DNA of 64,000 nucleotides, taken from positions 1,948,501 through 2,012,500 of the forward strand of contig NC_008343.2 in the NCBI RefSeq assembly GCF_000014285.2. The letters run 5' to 3'. This stretch comes from Granulibacter bethesdensis CGDNIH1 (lineage in GTDB: Bacteria; Pseudomonadota; Alphaproteobacteria; Acetobacterales; Acetobacteraceae). Numbering within the stretch: position 1 is the stretch's first letter; every line of letters begins with the position of its first letter. The notes under the pieces are model-generated. The model did not search any database, was not told where the DNA came from, and worked only from the letters and a program-made list of their open reading frames with translations. This document shows, piece after piece, positions 18,965-27,821 of this stretch. Both the position numbers and the translations under genes were made by a program.

Positions 18965-19762
18965 TTAGTGATCGCCGCTTGCATCAGCGGTGCCGAGCCT
19001 GTTTTTCAACACGCTCATGGCTTCGGTCTTCTGCTTCGAACTGGTCCGCTCCAGCGGCAGATCGAAGGTGATCGTCGCCCCATAAACTCCTCTTTCTTCG
19101 GGGCGGGTGCGGTAGTGATCAAAGGCGATCAACCGGGTGCCCAGATGAAAGGCCTCTTTCAGATCATGGGTGACCATGAAGACAGTGAGACCGGTTTCCT
19201 CGAACAGGGTCAGCATCAACTCGTGCATGTCGGCACGGATGCCTGGATCCAGCGCTCCGAAGGGTTCGTCCAGAAGCAGCACCTTGGGCTTCTTGATCAA
19301 AGCCTGGGCAATCGCCAGACGCTGCTGCATGCCACCGGATAACTGGGCCGGGTATTTGTCCCGCGCATGATCCAGCCCCACAGCCGTGATGATCTCACGG
19401 CACTGGTCGAACAGAGCACGGCGTCCGGCACCGAACAGGCGGCCCAGAACAGGGGCGGCCTTCATCTCCAGCCCGAAAGCGACGTTCTGCAATACCGTCA
19501 GATGCGGGAACACGGAATAGCGCTGGAACACCACGCCACGCTCCTCGGTCGGCTCAGGGGGCAGCGGCGCGCCATCGATACGGATTTCACCGCGGCTGGG
19601 GATTTCCTGACTCAACAACATGCGCAGGAAGGTCGATTTGCCGCAGCCGGACGGGCCGACAATGGACACGAAGGAGTGGGATGCGACTTCCAGATCGACC
19701 TTTTCCAGGATCACCTGGCCATCATATTCCTTCCAGACATTGGAGACGGAAACGTGGGTCAT
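18965..19762 (-). CDS. ABC transporter ATP-binding protein (guanidine operon)
   Basis: A 265-residue ATPase subunit of an SsuB/TauB/NrtD-type importer. It has Walker A GPSGCGKST, Q-loop GVVFQRYSVF, signature LSGGMQQRLAIAQA, Walker B VLLLDEPFGALD and switch VTHD. The ATG at 19762 overlaps the permease stop by four bases (ATGA), which decides the start; the frame is open to 19789. It energises uptake of the operon's substrate, probably guanidine. The end of the gene and its trailer carry a short direct repeat (GTGAAATCA twice). Confidence 0.93.
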   Translation of the reverse strand: MTHVSVSNVWKEYDGQVILEKVDLEVASHSFVSIVGPSGCGKSTFLRMLLSQEIPSRGEIRIDGAPLPPEPTEERGVVFQRYSVFPHLTVLQNVAFGLEMKAAPVLGRLFGAGRRALFDQCREIITAVGLDHARDKYPAQLSGGMQQRLAIAQALIKKPKVLLLDEPFGALDPGIRADMHELMLTLFEETGLTVFMVTHDLKEAFHLGTRLIAFDHYRTRPEERGVYGATITFDLPLERTSSKQKTEAMSVLKNRLGTADASGDH

Positions 19763-20586
19763 GCGCTCCTCCGCCCGGCATCCAGCCATGGAAACAGGGT
19801 GCGGTTCAGCAGGCGCAGGCCAAGATCACACAGCAGAGCCAGAAAGGTGATCCAGGCGACATAAGGCAGGATCACATCCATGGCGAGGTAACGCCGGACC
19901 AGAAAGATGCGATAACCCAGGCCCACATCCGCCGCGATCGCCTCGGCCGAGATCAGGAACAGCCAGGCCGGTCCCAGCGACAGCCGCACGGACTCGATCA
20001 GGCGCGGCAGCATCTGCGGCAAAACCACTCGTACTATGATCTGCCAGCTCGATGCGCCGAGAGTCTGTGCCTTGATCAGTTGCTCGCCCGGCATTTCCTG
20101 CACGCGGGCCTGAAGGTTGCGCATCAGACATGGCGCCACGCCGATGACGATCAGCACCACCTTCGACAACTCGTCCAGCCCGAAGATGATGAACAGAATG
20201 GGGAGCACCGCCATCGGCGGGATCATGGAAATGACCGCCACCAATGGCGACAACCCGGCCCTGACATAAGGAAGGATGCCATTGGCGATACCCACCAGCA
20301 ACGCCAGGAGCGTGGCGACCGTCAGGCCGATGCCGATCCGCATCAGACTGGCAGCCGTATCGGCCCACAGCAGCACGGAACCGGTGCGGGGATCGGCCCG
20401 GAAGGCCACCCGCGCGATGCCTTCCCCCAGCGCGGTGAAGCTGGGCAGAAGCTTGTCGGCAGGATTATCGGCCAGCCGCATCGCTGACGCGGCGGCATAA
20501 AGCACAATCAGGACAATGAAGGGCAGTAATCCCAGATAGAACCGTGCTATTTTTCCGGGATGCCGGTTGAGCAATCGTCGCGCCAT
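19759..20586 (-). CDS. ABC transporter permease (guanidine operon)
   Basis: A 275-residue inner-membrane permease with about six hydrophobic helices and the BPD-type cytoplasmic loop KAQTLGASSWQIIVRVVLPQ (EAA-like, about residues 165-185). The first helix is FYLGLLPFIVLIVLYAAASAM and later ones include LSPLVAVISMIPPMAVLPILFIIFG. It belongs to the SsuC/TauC group and resembles the permease model described for urea-carboxylase-associated transporters. The second ATG (20586) is preferred because the GGAG ribosome-binding site stands seven bases before it but only one base before the ATG at 20592. Its stop overlaps the ATPase start. Confidence 0.92.
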   Translation of the reverse strand: MARRLLNRHPGKIARFYLGLLPFIVLIVLYAAASAMRLADNPADKLLPSFTALGEGIARVAFRADPRTGSVLLWADTAASLMRIGIGLTVATLLALLVGIANGILPYVRAGLSPLVAVISMIPPMAVLPILFIIFGLDELSKVVLIVIGVAPCLMRNLQARVQEMPGEQLIKAQTLGASSWQIIVRVVLPQMLPRLIESVRLSLGPAWLFLISAEAIAADVGLGYRIFLVRRYLAMDVILPYVAWITFLALLCDLGLRLLNRTLFPWLDAGRRSA

Positions 20587-20615
20587 GAGCATTCTCCGTC
20601 AGGGGCGGGCGATGC

Positions 20616-21689
20616 TTACAGCTTGCCGTCAGCCGCCAGTTGCTCATAGGTGTCGTCGAAGCGCAGCTTGACGTTGTTCGTGTCGCCCAGCACCTTGCCG
20701 CCGGGGAAGCTGATACCGACCGCATCCTTGCTCTGGGCGCCATCGCCCAGCAGGTGGTGTTCGAACGAGAAGCTCCGTACCAGATCCATGGCCTTGAAAG
20801 CCTCCGGGCTGCGCGTAAAGGCCGCGGCGGCTTTGGGGTCGGCATACAGGAAAGTGGTTTTCAACTGGGATTCGAAACCACGCAGATCGGTACCCGACAG
20901 TTTGGCCATCTCGGCGCGGGCGGCCTTGCCGGCCTCATCATTCCGGGTCATCAGGGCCATGGTTTCATACCAGGCACCCGCCAGAGCCTTGCCCAGCTTC
21001 GGATTGTCTTTCAGAGTCCGGCTGTTGACCACGGTCAGATCCATAATCTCGCCGGGGATCTTGCTGGAATCGAAAACCTCGGTCATTTCGGGGTTCTTCA
21101 GCACCTCCGAAAGTTGCGGGTTCCAGGTCACCACGGCGGTGACATTCGGGCTGGCCGCAGCCCCAACGATATCGGCATCAGAGGTATTGACGGTTTTAAC
21201 GTCCTTTTCTGATAGTTTGACTGAATCCAGTGCGCGGGCCAGCAGGTAATGAGAAACGGACAACTCCACCAGATTGATTTTCTGGCCTTTGATGTCCTTC
21301 AGTGATTTCGCCTTTTTCAGAACCACCCCGTCATTGCCATTGGAATAGTCCCCTACCAGCAGGGCGGTTGTATCGACACCGCCAGCCGCGGGAATGGTCA
21401 GGGCATCCATATTGGCGACAGTCACGCCATCGAACTTGCCAGCCGTGTATTGATTGACCGACTCAACATAGTCATTGACCTGCACAAGCGTGATCTTGAT
21501 ACCGTATTGATCGGCCCATTTCTTGACGATCCCAACCTCTTGCGCATAGGGCCACGGCATCCAGCCGGCATAAATGGTCCATGCAATCCTGAAATCAGTT
21601 TTTTCGGCTGCCTCTGCGGGGGCGGTAAAGGTCACGGCACAAGCCAGAGCCGTGGCGGCAATCGTCATGTTCTTGAAGGAAAAGGCCAT
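20616..21689 (-). CDS. ABC transporter periplasmic substrate-binding protein (guanidine operon)
   Basis: A 357-residue binding protein of the NrtA/SsuA/TauA fold associated with urea-carboxylase-type operons. The signal peptide covers about residues 1-27 (ends PAEAAE). The mature start FRIAWTIYAGWMPWPYAQEVGIVKKWADQ is typical, and Trp/Tyr-rich segments may form the cation-binding cage. GGAG lies eight bases before the ATG. As the first gene behind the guanidine-I riboswitch it probably captures guanidinium in the periplasm. Guanidine specificity is inferred from the operon, not from defined binding residues. Confidence 0.92.
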   Translation of the reverse strand: MAFSFKNMTIAATALACAVTFTAPAEAAEKTDFRIAWTIYAGWMPWPYAQEVGIVKKWADQYGIKITLVQVNDYVESVNQYTAGKFDGVTVANMDALTIPAAGGVDTTALLVGDYSNGNDGVVLKKAKSLKDIKGQKINLVELSVSHYLLARALDSVKLSEKDVKTVNTSDADIVGAAASPNVTAVVTWNPQLSEVLKNPEMTEVFDSSKIPGEIMDLTVVNSRTLKDNPKLGKALAGAWYETMALMTRNDEAGKAARAEMAKLSGTDLRGFESQLKTTFLYADPKAAAAFTRSPEAFKAMDLVRSFSFEHHLLGDGAQSKDAVGISFPGGKVLGDTNNVKLRFDDTYEQLAADGKL

Positions 21690-21800
21690 CTTCGGAACTC
21701 CGGATCTACGTTTCGTCTATCCGGGGGGAGCGATGGCTCTGCGGGAAGGCAAGAAAGAGGCCTGCCCGACAGGAACGGAAACCGTTCCCCTCGGCTTGAA

Positions 21801-21905
21801 CCTCCCGGGCTTTTATCCCGCCGTGTGTCCAGCCCTTTCCTGAAAGGAGGTACCGGATTGCGACTCTCGGACCAGTCACTGCACAGGCAGCCGGAACCCT
21901 AGTCG
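21801..21905 (-). ncRNA. guanidine-I (ykkC) riboswitch
   Basis: Read on the minus strand, this leader contains the diagnostic conserved blocks of the ykkC class in order: CTAGGGTTCCG (21902-21892), CTGGTCCGAGAG in the central stem-loop, and ACACGGCGGGATAAAAGCCC then GGGAG (about 21826-21801). It lies about 110 nt upstream of the substrate-binding-protein gene, with guanidine-degradation genes behind it. Two hairpins follow (21772-21788, a perfect GGAACGG/CCGTTCC stem, and about 21743-21768), but neither has a U tract, so the mode of control (transcription or translation) is not clear. Confidence 0.93.
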
Positions 21906-21917
21906 CATACGTTACCT

Positions 21918-21933
21918 AGCACGATGCATGCCA
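21918..21933 (-). promoter_or_regulatory. sigma-54 (-24/-12) promoter of the guanidine operon
   Basis: On the minus strand this reads TGGCATGCATCGTGCT, close to the sigma-54 consensus TGGCAYR-N4-TTGCW with the invariant GG and GC exactly ten bases apart. A start about 12 bases after the GC falls at about 21907, right at the first base of the riboswitch. A perfect 10-bp palindrome (ATCACGTGAT, 21934-21943) adjoins the -24 element. Confidence 0.6.
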
Positions 21934-22142
21934 ATCACGTGATCAGTAGAATTTTAAGGCCTCCATAAGATCACGTCTCACTGCAAGCCTCTTTCTGCTT
22001 GTTTTCTAAGCGCACAGATGCCTTCTTTTTGTGCCACAGGCTCAAATTCCAACTTCGCGGAGAGCGAGCTGCTATGGTCTCAACCGCCCCGGAGACACTC
22101 GTCTTCTGTGGCTGGATCGTTCTCAAACTTCCCTGTAAAGCA

Positions 22143-22180
22143 CAAAAAAACCCGGATCTGTTGACCCGGGTTTTTTATTT
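22143..22180 (-). terminator. rho-independent terminator of clpA
   Basis: Inverted arms AAAAAACCCGG and CCGGGTTTTTT around a nine-base loop, with A and T tracts on both sides. It lies about 20 bp after the clpA stop and would end minus-strand transcription; the symmetric tracts could also stop plus-strand readthrough. Confidence 0.88.
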
Positions 22181-22199
22181 CATGCACAGCTTTTACCAA

Positions 22200-24560
22200 T
22201 CAATCCGCTGTTTCAGCCGCCAATTCCTCACCGCCATCATTGGCATCCGGTCTCGGCAAGGCTGGTGCACTGGCCTCGACAATATCGAATTCAAGCGCAT
22301 CGTCTTTCAGCGTGACCTTGACAGAACCGCCTTTGACCAGCTTGCCGAACAACAATTCCTCGGCCAGCGGCTTCTTGATGTATTCCTGAATGACGCGCGC
22401 CAATGGACGCGCACCGTACAGCCTGTCATAGCCACGCTCAGCCAGCCATTCCTTCGCGGCGGAGTTCAGTTCGATCGTGACATTGCGGTCCGCCAGCTGG
22501 GCTTCGAGCTGCATCACGAATTTCTCAACCACGCGACCGACAATTTCCGCGGTCAGGTTGCCGAATGGAATGACGGCATCCAGACGGTTGCGGAATTCCG
22601 GCGTAAACAGACGCTTGACCGCGTCCTCATCCTCGCCAACACGTGCCTCACGACCGAAACCGATGGCCTCTTTCGCCATATCGGACGCACCGGCATTAGT
22701 GGTCATAATCAGGATGACGTTACGGAAATCGACGATCTTGCCGTTGTGATCGGTCAATTTTCCATGATCCATCACCTGCAACAGAATATTGTAGAGATCG
22801 GGATGCGCTTTCTCGACCTCATCCAGCAGCAGAACCGCATGAGGATGCTGGTCGATCGCATCCGTCAGCAAACCACCCTGATCAAACCCGACATAGCCCG
22901 GCGGCGCACCGATCAGACGGGAGATACTATGACGCTCCATATATTCGCTCATGTCGAAGCGAATCAGCTCTATGCCCAGCGTCGTCGCCAACTGACGCGC
23001 CACCTCGGTTTTACCCACGCCCGTCGGTCCGGAGAACAGATAGTTACCGATCGGCTTCTCGGCATCGCGCAGACCGGCACGGCTGAGCTTGATGGCGGCA
23101 GAAAGAGCCTCGATTGCTTTATCCTGCCCGAACACCATCGCTTTCAGATCGCGTTCCAGCGTGCGCAGCGTTTCCTTATCGTCGGCACTGACGCTTTTGG
23201 GTGGGATGCGGGCAATGCGGGCGACAATGTCCTCCACATCCTGCAACGTCACCGTCTTGCGCCGTTTGTGCTCCGGCAACAGCATGCGGCTGGCACCGAC
23301 CTCGTCGATCACGTCGATGGCCTTGTCCGGCAGCTTGCGATCATGGATGTATTTCGCGGCCAACTCCACCGCGCCACGAATGGCTTCTTCGGTGTAGGTG
23401 ACCTTGTGGTGAGTCTCGTAATTCGTCTTCAGCCCGCGCAGAATCTTGACCGCATCCTCCACCGACGGCTCATTGACGTCGATTTTCTGAAAACGGCGCA
23501 CCAGCGCACGGTCTTTTTCAAAGTAGTTGCGAAATTCCTTATAGGTCGTGCTGCCGATGCAGCGTAAAGCACCGGAAGCAAGGGCTGGTTTCAGCAGGTT
23601 GGAAGCATCCATTGCCCCGCCACTGGTGGCCCCGGCACCGATCACGGTATGGATTTCGTCGATGAACAGCACCGCACCTGGATGGTTTTCCAGCTCGGTG
23701 ACCACCGCCTTCAGCCGCTCCTCGAAATCACCACGATAGCGTGTGCCCGCCAGCAGAGCCCCCATATCCAGCGCATAGATGGTGCTGTTGAGCAGAACTT
23801 CCGGCACATCGCTTTCAACGATGCGCTTGGCCAGTCCCTCGGCAATGGCCGTCTTGCCCACGCCGGGATCACCGACATAGAGCGGGTTGTTCTTGGTACG
23901 GCGGCACAGGATCTGGATGGTACGCTCGATCTCCGTATCACGTCCGATCAGGGGGTCGATCTTGCCGGCCCGCGCCTTCTTGTTCAGGTCAACGCAATAG
24001 GTCGACAGCGCGTCCTCCTTACGGCGGCTCGATTTTTCCTCGCGCTCGCTTTCAGGTCCTGAGGGTTCACCCCCGCCATTGCTACCGCTGGCCGAGCCCT
24101 GCACGGGGCGGGTCTGTGAACGGCCGGGCGCCTTGGCGATGCCATGGCTGATAAAATTCACCGCATCCAGCCGGGTCATATCCTGAAGTTGCAGGAAATA
24201 GACCGCATGACTCTCACGCTCGCTGAACAGCGCGACCAGCACGTTGGCGCCGGTGACTTCATCACGGCCCGAGGACTGGACATGAATGGCGGCACGCTGC
24301 ACCACGCGCTGGAAACCGGCCGTCGGTTTTGGATCGCTGGCACGCTCACTGGCCAGACCGGACAGATCCTTGTCCAGAAATTCCGTCAGATCCGTGCGCA
24401 GTTTGTCTATATCGACACCGCAGGCACGCAGGACCGCGACAGCGTCGGCGTCTTCCGCCAATCCCAGCAGAAGATGTTCGAGGGTTGCGTATTCGTGGTG
24501 ACGTTCACTGGCCAGAGACAAGGCCCGGTGAAGCGTCTGCTCAAGGTTGCGGGACAACAT
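22200..24560 (-). CDS. clpA: ATP-dependent Clp protease ATP-binding subunit ClpA
   Basis: AAA+ unfoldase that feeds substrates to ClpP. From the ATG at 24560 (AGGAG about ten bases upstream) the protein is 786 residues: Clp N-domain ([34 protein letters not shown]...), a charged Ser/Glu linker, AAA-1 with Walker [14 protein letters not shown] and Walker [11 protein letters not shown], a short junction without the long coiled-coil M domain of ClpB, then AAA-2 with [14 protein letters not shown] and [12 protein letters not shown]. The frame is open to 24755 but the extra 65 residues are not family-like. No clpS is adjacent, although clpS is often upstream of clpA. Confidence 0.95.
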   Translation of the reverse strand: MLSRNLEQTLHRALSLASERHHEYATLEHLLLGLAEDADAVAVLRACGVDIDKLRTDLTEFLDKDLSGLASERASDPKPTAGFQRVVQRAAIHVQSSGRDEVTGANVLVALFSERESHAVYFLQLQDMTRLDAVNFISHGIAKAPGRSQTRPVQGSASGSNGGGEPSGPESEREEKSSRRKEDALSTYCVDLNKKARAGKIDPLIGRDTEIERTIQILCRRTKNNPLYVGDPGVGKTAIAEGLAKRIVESDVPEVLLNSTIYALDMGALLAGTRYRGDFEERLKAVVTELENHPGAVLFIDEIHTVIGAGATSGGAMDASNLLKPALASGALRCIGSTTYKEFRNYFEKDRALVRRFQKIDVNEPSVEDAVKILRGLKTNYETHHKVTYTEEAIRGAVELAAKYIHDRKLPDKAIDVIDEVGASRMLLPEHKRRKTVTLQDVEDIVARIARIPPKSVSADDKETLRTLERDLKAMVFGQDKAIEALSAAIKLSRAGLRDAEKPIGNYLFSGPTGVGKTEVARQLATTLGIELIRFDMSEYMERHSISRLIGAPPGYVGFDQGGLLTDAIDQHPHAVLLLDEVEKAHPDLYNILLQVMDHGKLTDHNGKIVDFRNVILIMTTNAGASDMAKEAIGFGREARVGEDEDAVKRLFTPEFRNRLDAVIPFGNLTAEIVGRVVEKFVMQLEAQLADRNVTIELNSAAKEWLAERGYDRLYGARPLARVIQEYIKKPLAEELLFGKLVKGGSVKVTLKDDALEFDIVEASAPALPRPDANDGGEELAAETAD

Positions 24561-24842
24561 GGATGGGCAACGCTCCTTGATCCTGGGGGCCGCAGGCAGG
24601 GACCGGAAACCGATCCGGTCCACCGCGCAGGCTCCTTTGCGCGGCATCGATGAGCTGGATATTGGGTTGCAGTGCCGGAAAACTAGCCGGCAGGACGACT
24701 CAGCAGCCCAGCCCGGATATGAGCTTTTCACATCCTGCTTCGTGCCGTCCAGCATCTGTTACCGTTTTTGGTCACAAAAGATTCAGGGACGGAGGATGGA
24801 GACCATCATACCACTGCCTGATATAGGCTCTAACCTGCTTCT

Positions 24843-25958
24843 TTACAGGCCCAGCAGATCGAGACTCCGCCCGATGACTATCTGTTCGACATAGTGATCG
24901 AGCGCCCGTTGTCGTCCTGCCATCCCCATCCGGGCACACAGGGCGGGGGATGTTGCAAGCCTGGTCAAAGCCTGCGCCAGAGGGGCCGCTGCGCGGGGCG
25001 GCACCAGGAAACCGGTTTCACCATCCACGACCTGTTCTCTCGGGCCCCGTACCGAGGTCGCCACCACCGGCAGACCGCAGAGCATCGCCTCGACGATAGA
25101 CATTGGCAGCCCCTCGAACCAGCTTGGCAGGGTGAAGATATCGGCAGCAGCCAGCAGCGCGGGAATATCCTCGCGGTATCCCAGGCGGCGCAGCCTCGGC
25201 CCCAGCGCATCCGGCGCGGCGGCCTGCTGGAAAGCCGGTTCCAGATCCTCCCCGTGATCGGAGGACAGACGCTCCCCCACCACCCATAACTCGGCCTCCG
25301 GAACCGAGCGCATCGCCTCCAGCAGTTCCAGATGCCCCTTGTGACGGACCAGACGGGAAACGACGATCACCACCGGTCGATCCATCGGTGTACCAAGCGC
25401 CTGCCTGATACGTCGGCGCGCTTCAGGATCAGGGCGGAATACCGCCGGGTCGCGCCCATTCCCGACCGGGATGGCATGGCGATGGATCAAAAGACGGCGA
25501 GCATCCCGTGATTCTTCGGTGGAAACGGTCAGGAATACATGCGTCACCCGTCCGGCAATCGCCTCCATGACCCAGGACACGATACGCCGCGGCAGAGGGG
25601 ATGGCTGATTGAACAAAAATCCATGGCATGTGTAGGCAATACAGGGCACACCGCAGGCCCGCGCCGCCAGACGCGCCAGAAAGCCACTGATAGGCATATG
25701 GGCATGCACCATATCGGGCTGCTCGGCACGAATCAGTCTCACCAGAGCACGAAATGCCCGCCACTGGGCCTGCGGTGAGATACGCCGCACCATCGGCACC
25801 GTCTCGACCCGGAAGCCTTCCGCCCGGACAGCGGAGAGTAACGGACCATCCGCACAGGCCCCCACCACCTCATGCCCCCGATCCCGTGCCGCTCTCATCA
25901 CCGGAAGAATGAAATGCCGCAGCGCGAAGTCGACATTGGTGATTTCCAGAATCTTCAA
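24843..25958 (-). CDS. glycosyltransferase family 4 protein
   Basis: A 371-residue GT-B glycosyltransferase. The N-terminal domain has MKILEITNVDFALRHFILPVM and the acceptor-side DMVHAHMPISGFLARLAA. The C-terminal donor domain has VVSRLVRHKGHLELLEA (GT4 Arg-x5-Lys) and FTLPSWFEGLPMSIVEAMLCGLPVVAT (E-x7-E motif). It is 10 bp downstream of the heparinase-like gene, and rsmB lies before that, all on the minus strand. It probably builds a capsule, exopolysaccharide or LPS sugar. Donor and acceptor are unknown. Confidence 0.9.
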   Translation of the reverse strand: MKILEITNVDFALRHFILPVMRAARDRGHEVVGACADGPLLSAVRAEGFRVETVPMVRRISPQAQWRAFRALVRLIRAEQPDMVHAHMPISGFLARLAARACGVPCIAYTCHGFLFNQPSPLPRRIVSWVMEAIAGRVTHVFLTVSTEESRDARRLLIHRHAIPVGNGRDPAVFRPDPEARRRIRQALGTPMDRPVVIVVSRLVRHKGHLELLEAMRSVPEAELWVVGERLSSDHGEDLEPAFQQAAAPDALGPRLRRLGYREDIPALLAAADIFTLPSWFEGLPMSIVEAMLCGLPVVATSVRGPREQVVDGETGFLVPPRAAAPLAQALTRLATSPALCARMGMAGRQRALDHYVEQIVIGRSLDLLGL

Positions 25959-25968
25959 GCGCTGACGC

Positions 25969-27687
25969 TCATTCTTTTGCCTTGCGGGTGATGGCCCATT
26001 TGACGCAGCGCGGGCCGTCCGGAGGCACGGAGATCACGACCTGTTCGGCCTGTCTCGGCATCTGACCTCCGAGATAGACGCTTTCTTCCACCGTGATGGT
26101 GCCGCCCTCCACCTGCATCAGCCATGCAGCCTGCGGGGTACGCAGCAGGATTGAATCCCGCAACGTGGCGGCCGGCTTTTCAGTGATCGCCTCCTCACCC
26201 GACACCGCTCCATCGACCGCAGCCGGTTCGACAGACTGTGTCCGGGCCTCTGCCCCCGTATTCTCCATGGCCTGGGTCTGGCGGATCGCATGCACCGCCG
26301 GATGGAGATGAAAACGCAGGACATAGGGGCGCGGCTCACCGCCTTCCAGACTATCTTCGCCGCGCACATCATCGCCGTTGGCAGCCATGTATAAATGGCG
26401 GCGATGCACCAGACCGGCGCTTTGTCGCCAGCCATCATGGGTCGCCTCCAGCCAGATGGCGCCCTCGGACTCCAGACGCTCTGCTGTTACGCGGGAGGGA
26501 CGACGGCCCAGACCATCCGCGGTCACTTCGGAGGAGCTGGTATCGGCCATCACCAGCGTCGAATGGGCAGCGGTGGCGCGGGTTGCCTCCCGCCATTCCG
26601 GGCCGCCTGCGGGCAAAGCGCCGCAATTGGTGATGATCCGATCGCGCCCGGACGAAAATTCAAAGGCCAGCGTGCCCGCATGCGCATGACGGTCCAGCCC
26701 CCGCCGCGCCGGCAGACCGGTATCGACGATCACGACCGAGCGCCCGGCCTGAAGCCTCTGCCAACCACCATGCTGCATGTCATGGGTCGCCCGCGCGCCG
26801 CGCCCCGCCTGGGCCAGCACAAGATCGATCAGACTGGCATTCTCTTCCCGGCTGCCATTGAACAGCGCCAGGCCGCCGTCGCCATGTCGCAGAACCCGCA
26901 AGGCCGGTCCCAGACGCTCGATCGCCAGCAGCAAAATATTCGGCACCGGCACGCGTGCGCTTTGCAGCAATCCGCGCATTTCCACCAGATCACGCAACGC
27001 GGCGTAATGTGCGGACGGAGAACGCTCGACATGGCTGCCATCGGGCAGAATCTGGCGGTCCAGTTCCTTCGGCAGCCATTTCAGCACCCGCGCCAGATAG
27101 CTCCCTTTGTCCGGCAGCGCGATAGCAGCGGCAAGCAGCCCCTTTAACACGGTCAAGGCGCGTGCATCGGCGGTTTCGGGGGGGATTTCGAACGCCAGCG
27201 CCCGCGCATCCGCCACCAGTCGCGCCATCATACGCTGACGGAAATTGTCATCCGCGGAAGCTGCAAAAAAATCGTAATGCCCCAACCAGGCCATCACCCT
27301 GGCCCCTGTTACATCAGGGCGCGTGGCGATGTTGTCGAGTGCGGAAGCACCGATCCAGTCAGCCACCATGCTCCGTGCCTTCAGGCGCGCACCATCAGTA
27401 CCGAGCGCACGAAGATCCCGCAGCCAGGAGAATCCGTGAATGGCTGCCCGCAACTCGGCAGTGCCGGCGCTATCCCCCCATGCGCCGGGCTGAAGGCTGC
27501 GGATTATACCGGAGTGTTCGTATTCGCCCCGCAGCAATCTTGCCCCGCGTGTCGCATCGCCCGGCCACAGATCACGGACCATGACAAGCGGTGCATCGGG
27601 CGCACGGCTCAGGCGCAATGTCGGCAGCCGCGCCGCCGCACGGCGCGCACCCCTGACCCATCGGGAGGCGGGAGGAGGCGGACTCAT
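25969..27687 (-). CDS. heparinase II/III family protein
   Basis: A 572-residue protein with the two-part layout of this family: an N-terminal alpha-toroid (about 60-300, including the HGFSWLRDLRALG, WIGASALDNI and LPDGSHVERSPSAHYAALRDLVEM motifs) and a C-terminal beta-sandwich (about 320-560, with DTGLPARRGLDRHAHAGTLAFEFSSGRDRIITNCG). In alphaproteobacteria such proteins are usually cytoplasmic or periplasmic uronate-polymer-related proteins next to cell-cycle or envelope genes. It is often found after rsmB, as here. No signal peptide is seen at this start. Whether it is an active lyase is unknown. Confidence 0.88.
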   Translation of the reverse strand: MSPPPPASRWVRGARRAAARLPTLRLSRAPDAPLVMVRDLWPGDATRGARLLRGEYEHSGIIRSLQPGAWGDSAGTAELRAAIHGFSWLRDLRALGTDGARLKARSMVADWIGASALDNIATRPDVTGARVMAWLGHYDFFAASADDNFRQRMMARLVADARALAFEIPPETADARALTVLKGLLAAAIALPDKGSYLARVLKWLPKELDRQILPDGSHVERSPSAHYAALRDLVEMRGLLQSARVPVPNILLLAIERLGPALRVLRHGDGGLALFNGSREENASLIDLVLAQAGRGARATHDMQHGGWQRLQAGRSVVIVDTGLPARRGLDRHAHAGTLAFEFSSGRDRIITNCGALPAGGPEWREATRATAAHSTLVMADTSSSEVTADGLGRRPSRVTAERLESEGAIWLEATHDGWRQSAGLVHRRHLYMAANGDDVRGEDSLEGGEPRPYVLRFHLHPAVHAIRQTQAMENTGAEARTQSVEPAAVDGAVSGEEAITEKPAATLRDSILLRTPQAAWLMQVEGGTITVEESVYLGGQMPRQAEQVVISVPPDGPRCVKWAITRKAKE

Positions 27688-27821
27688 GAAATCGATTCGA
27701 ATCGGTGACTGGCGCGCATATCTGCTTGTAACGACGGCAGTGCCATCAACACAACCGACCGGTTCGGACCTACGTAAAGTTTGATCTTTCCACCACGCGC
27801 CCTCGCTGACCGATCCGGTCT

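Noticed and set aside
21743-21788. Hairpins after the riboswitch as intrinsic terminators
   Set aside because: Stems are clear but neither is followed by a U run on the transcribed strand.
21999-23567. Plus-strand open frame of 522 codons across clpA
   Set aside because: Antisense to the second AAA domain of ClpA; composition typical of a shadow frame.
24561-24755. N-terminal extension of ClpA
   Set aside because: The frame is open but the Clp N-domain begins exactly at the ATG at 24560, which has its own AGGAG.
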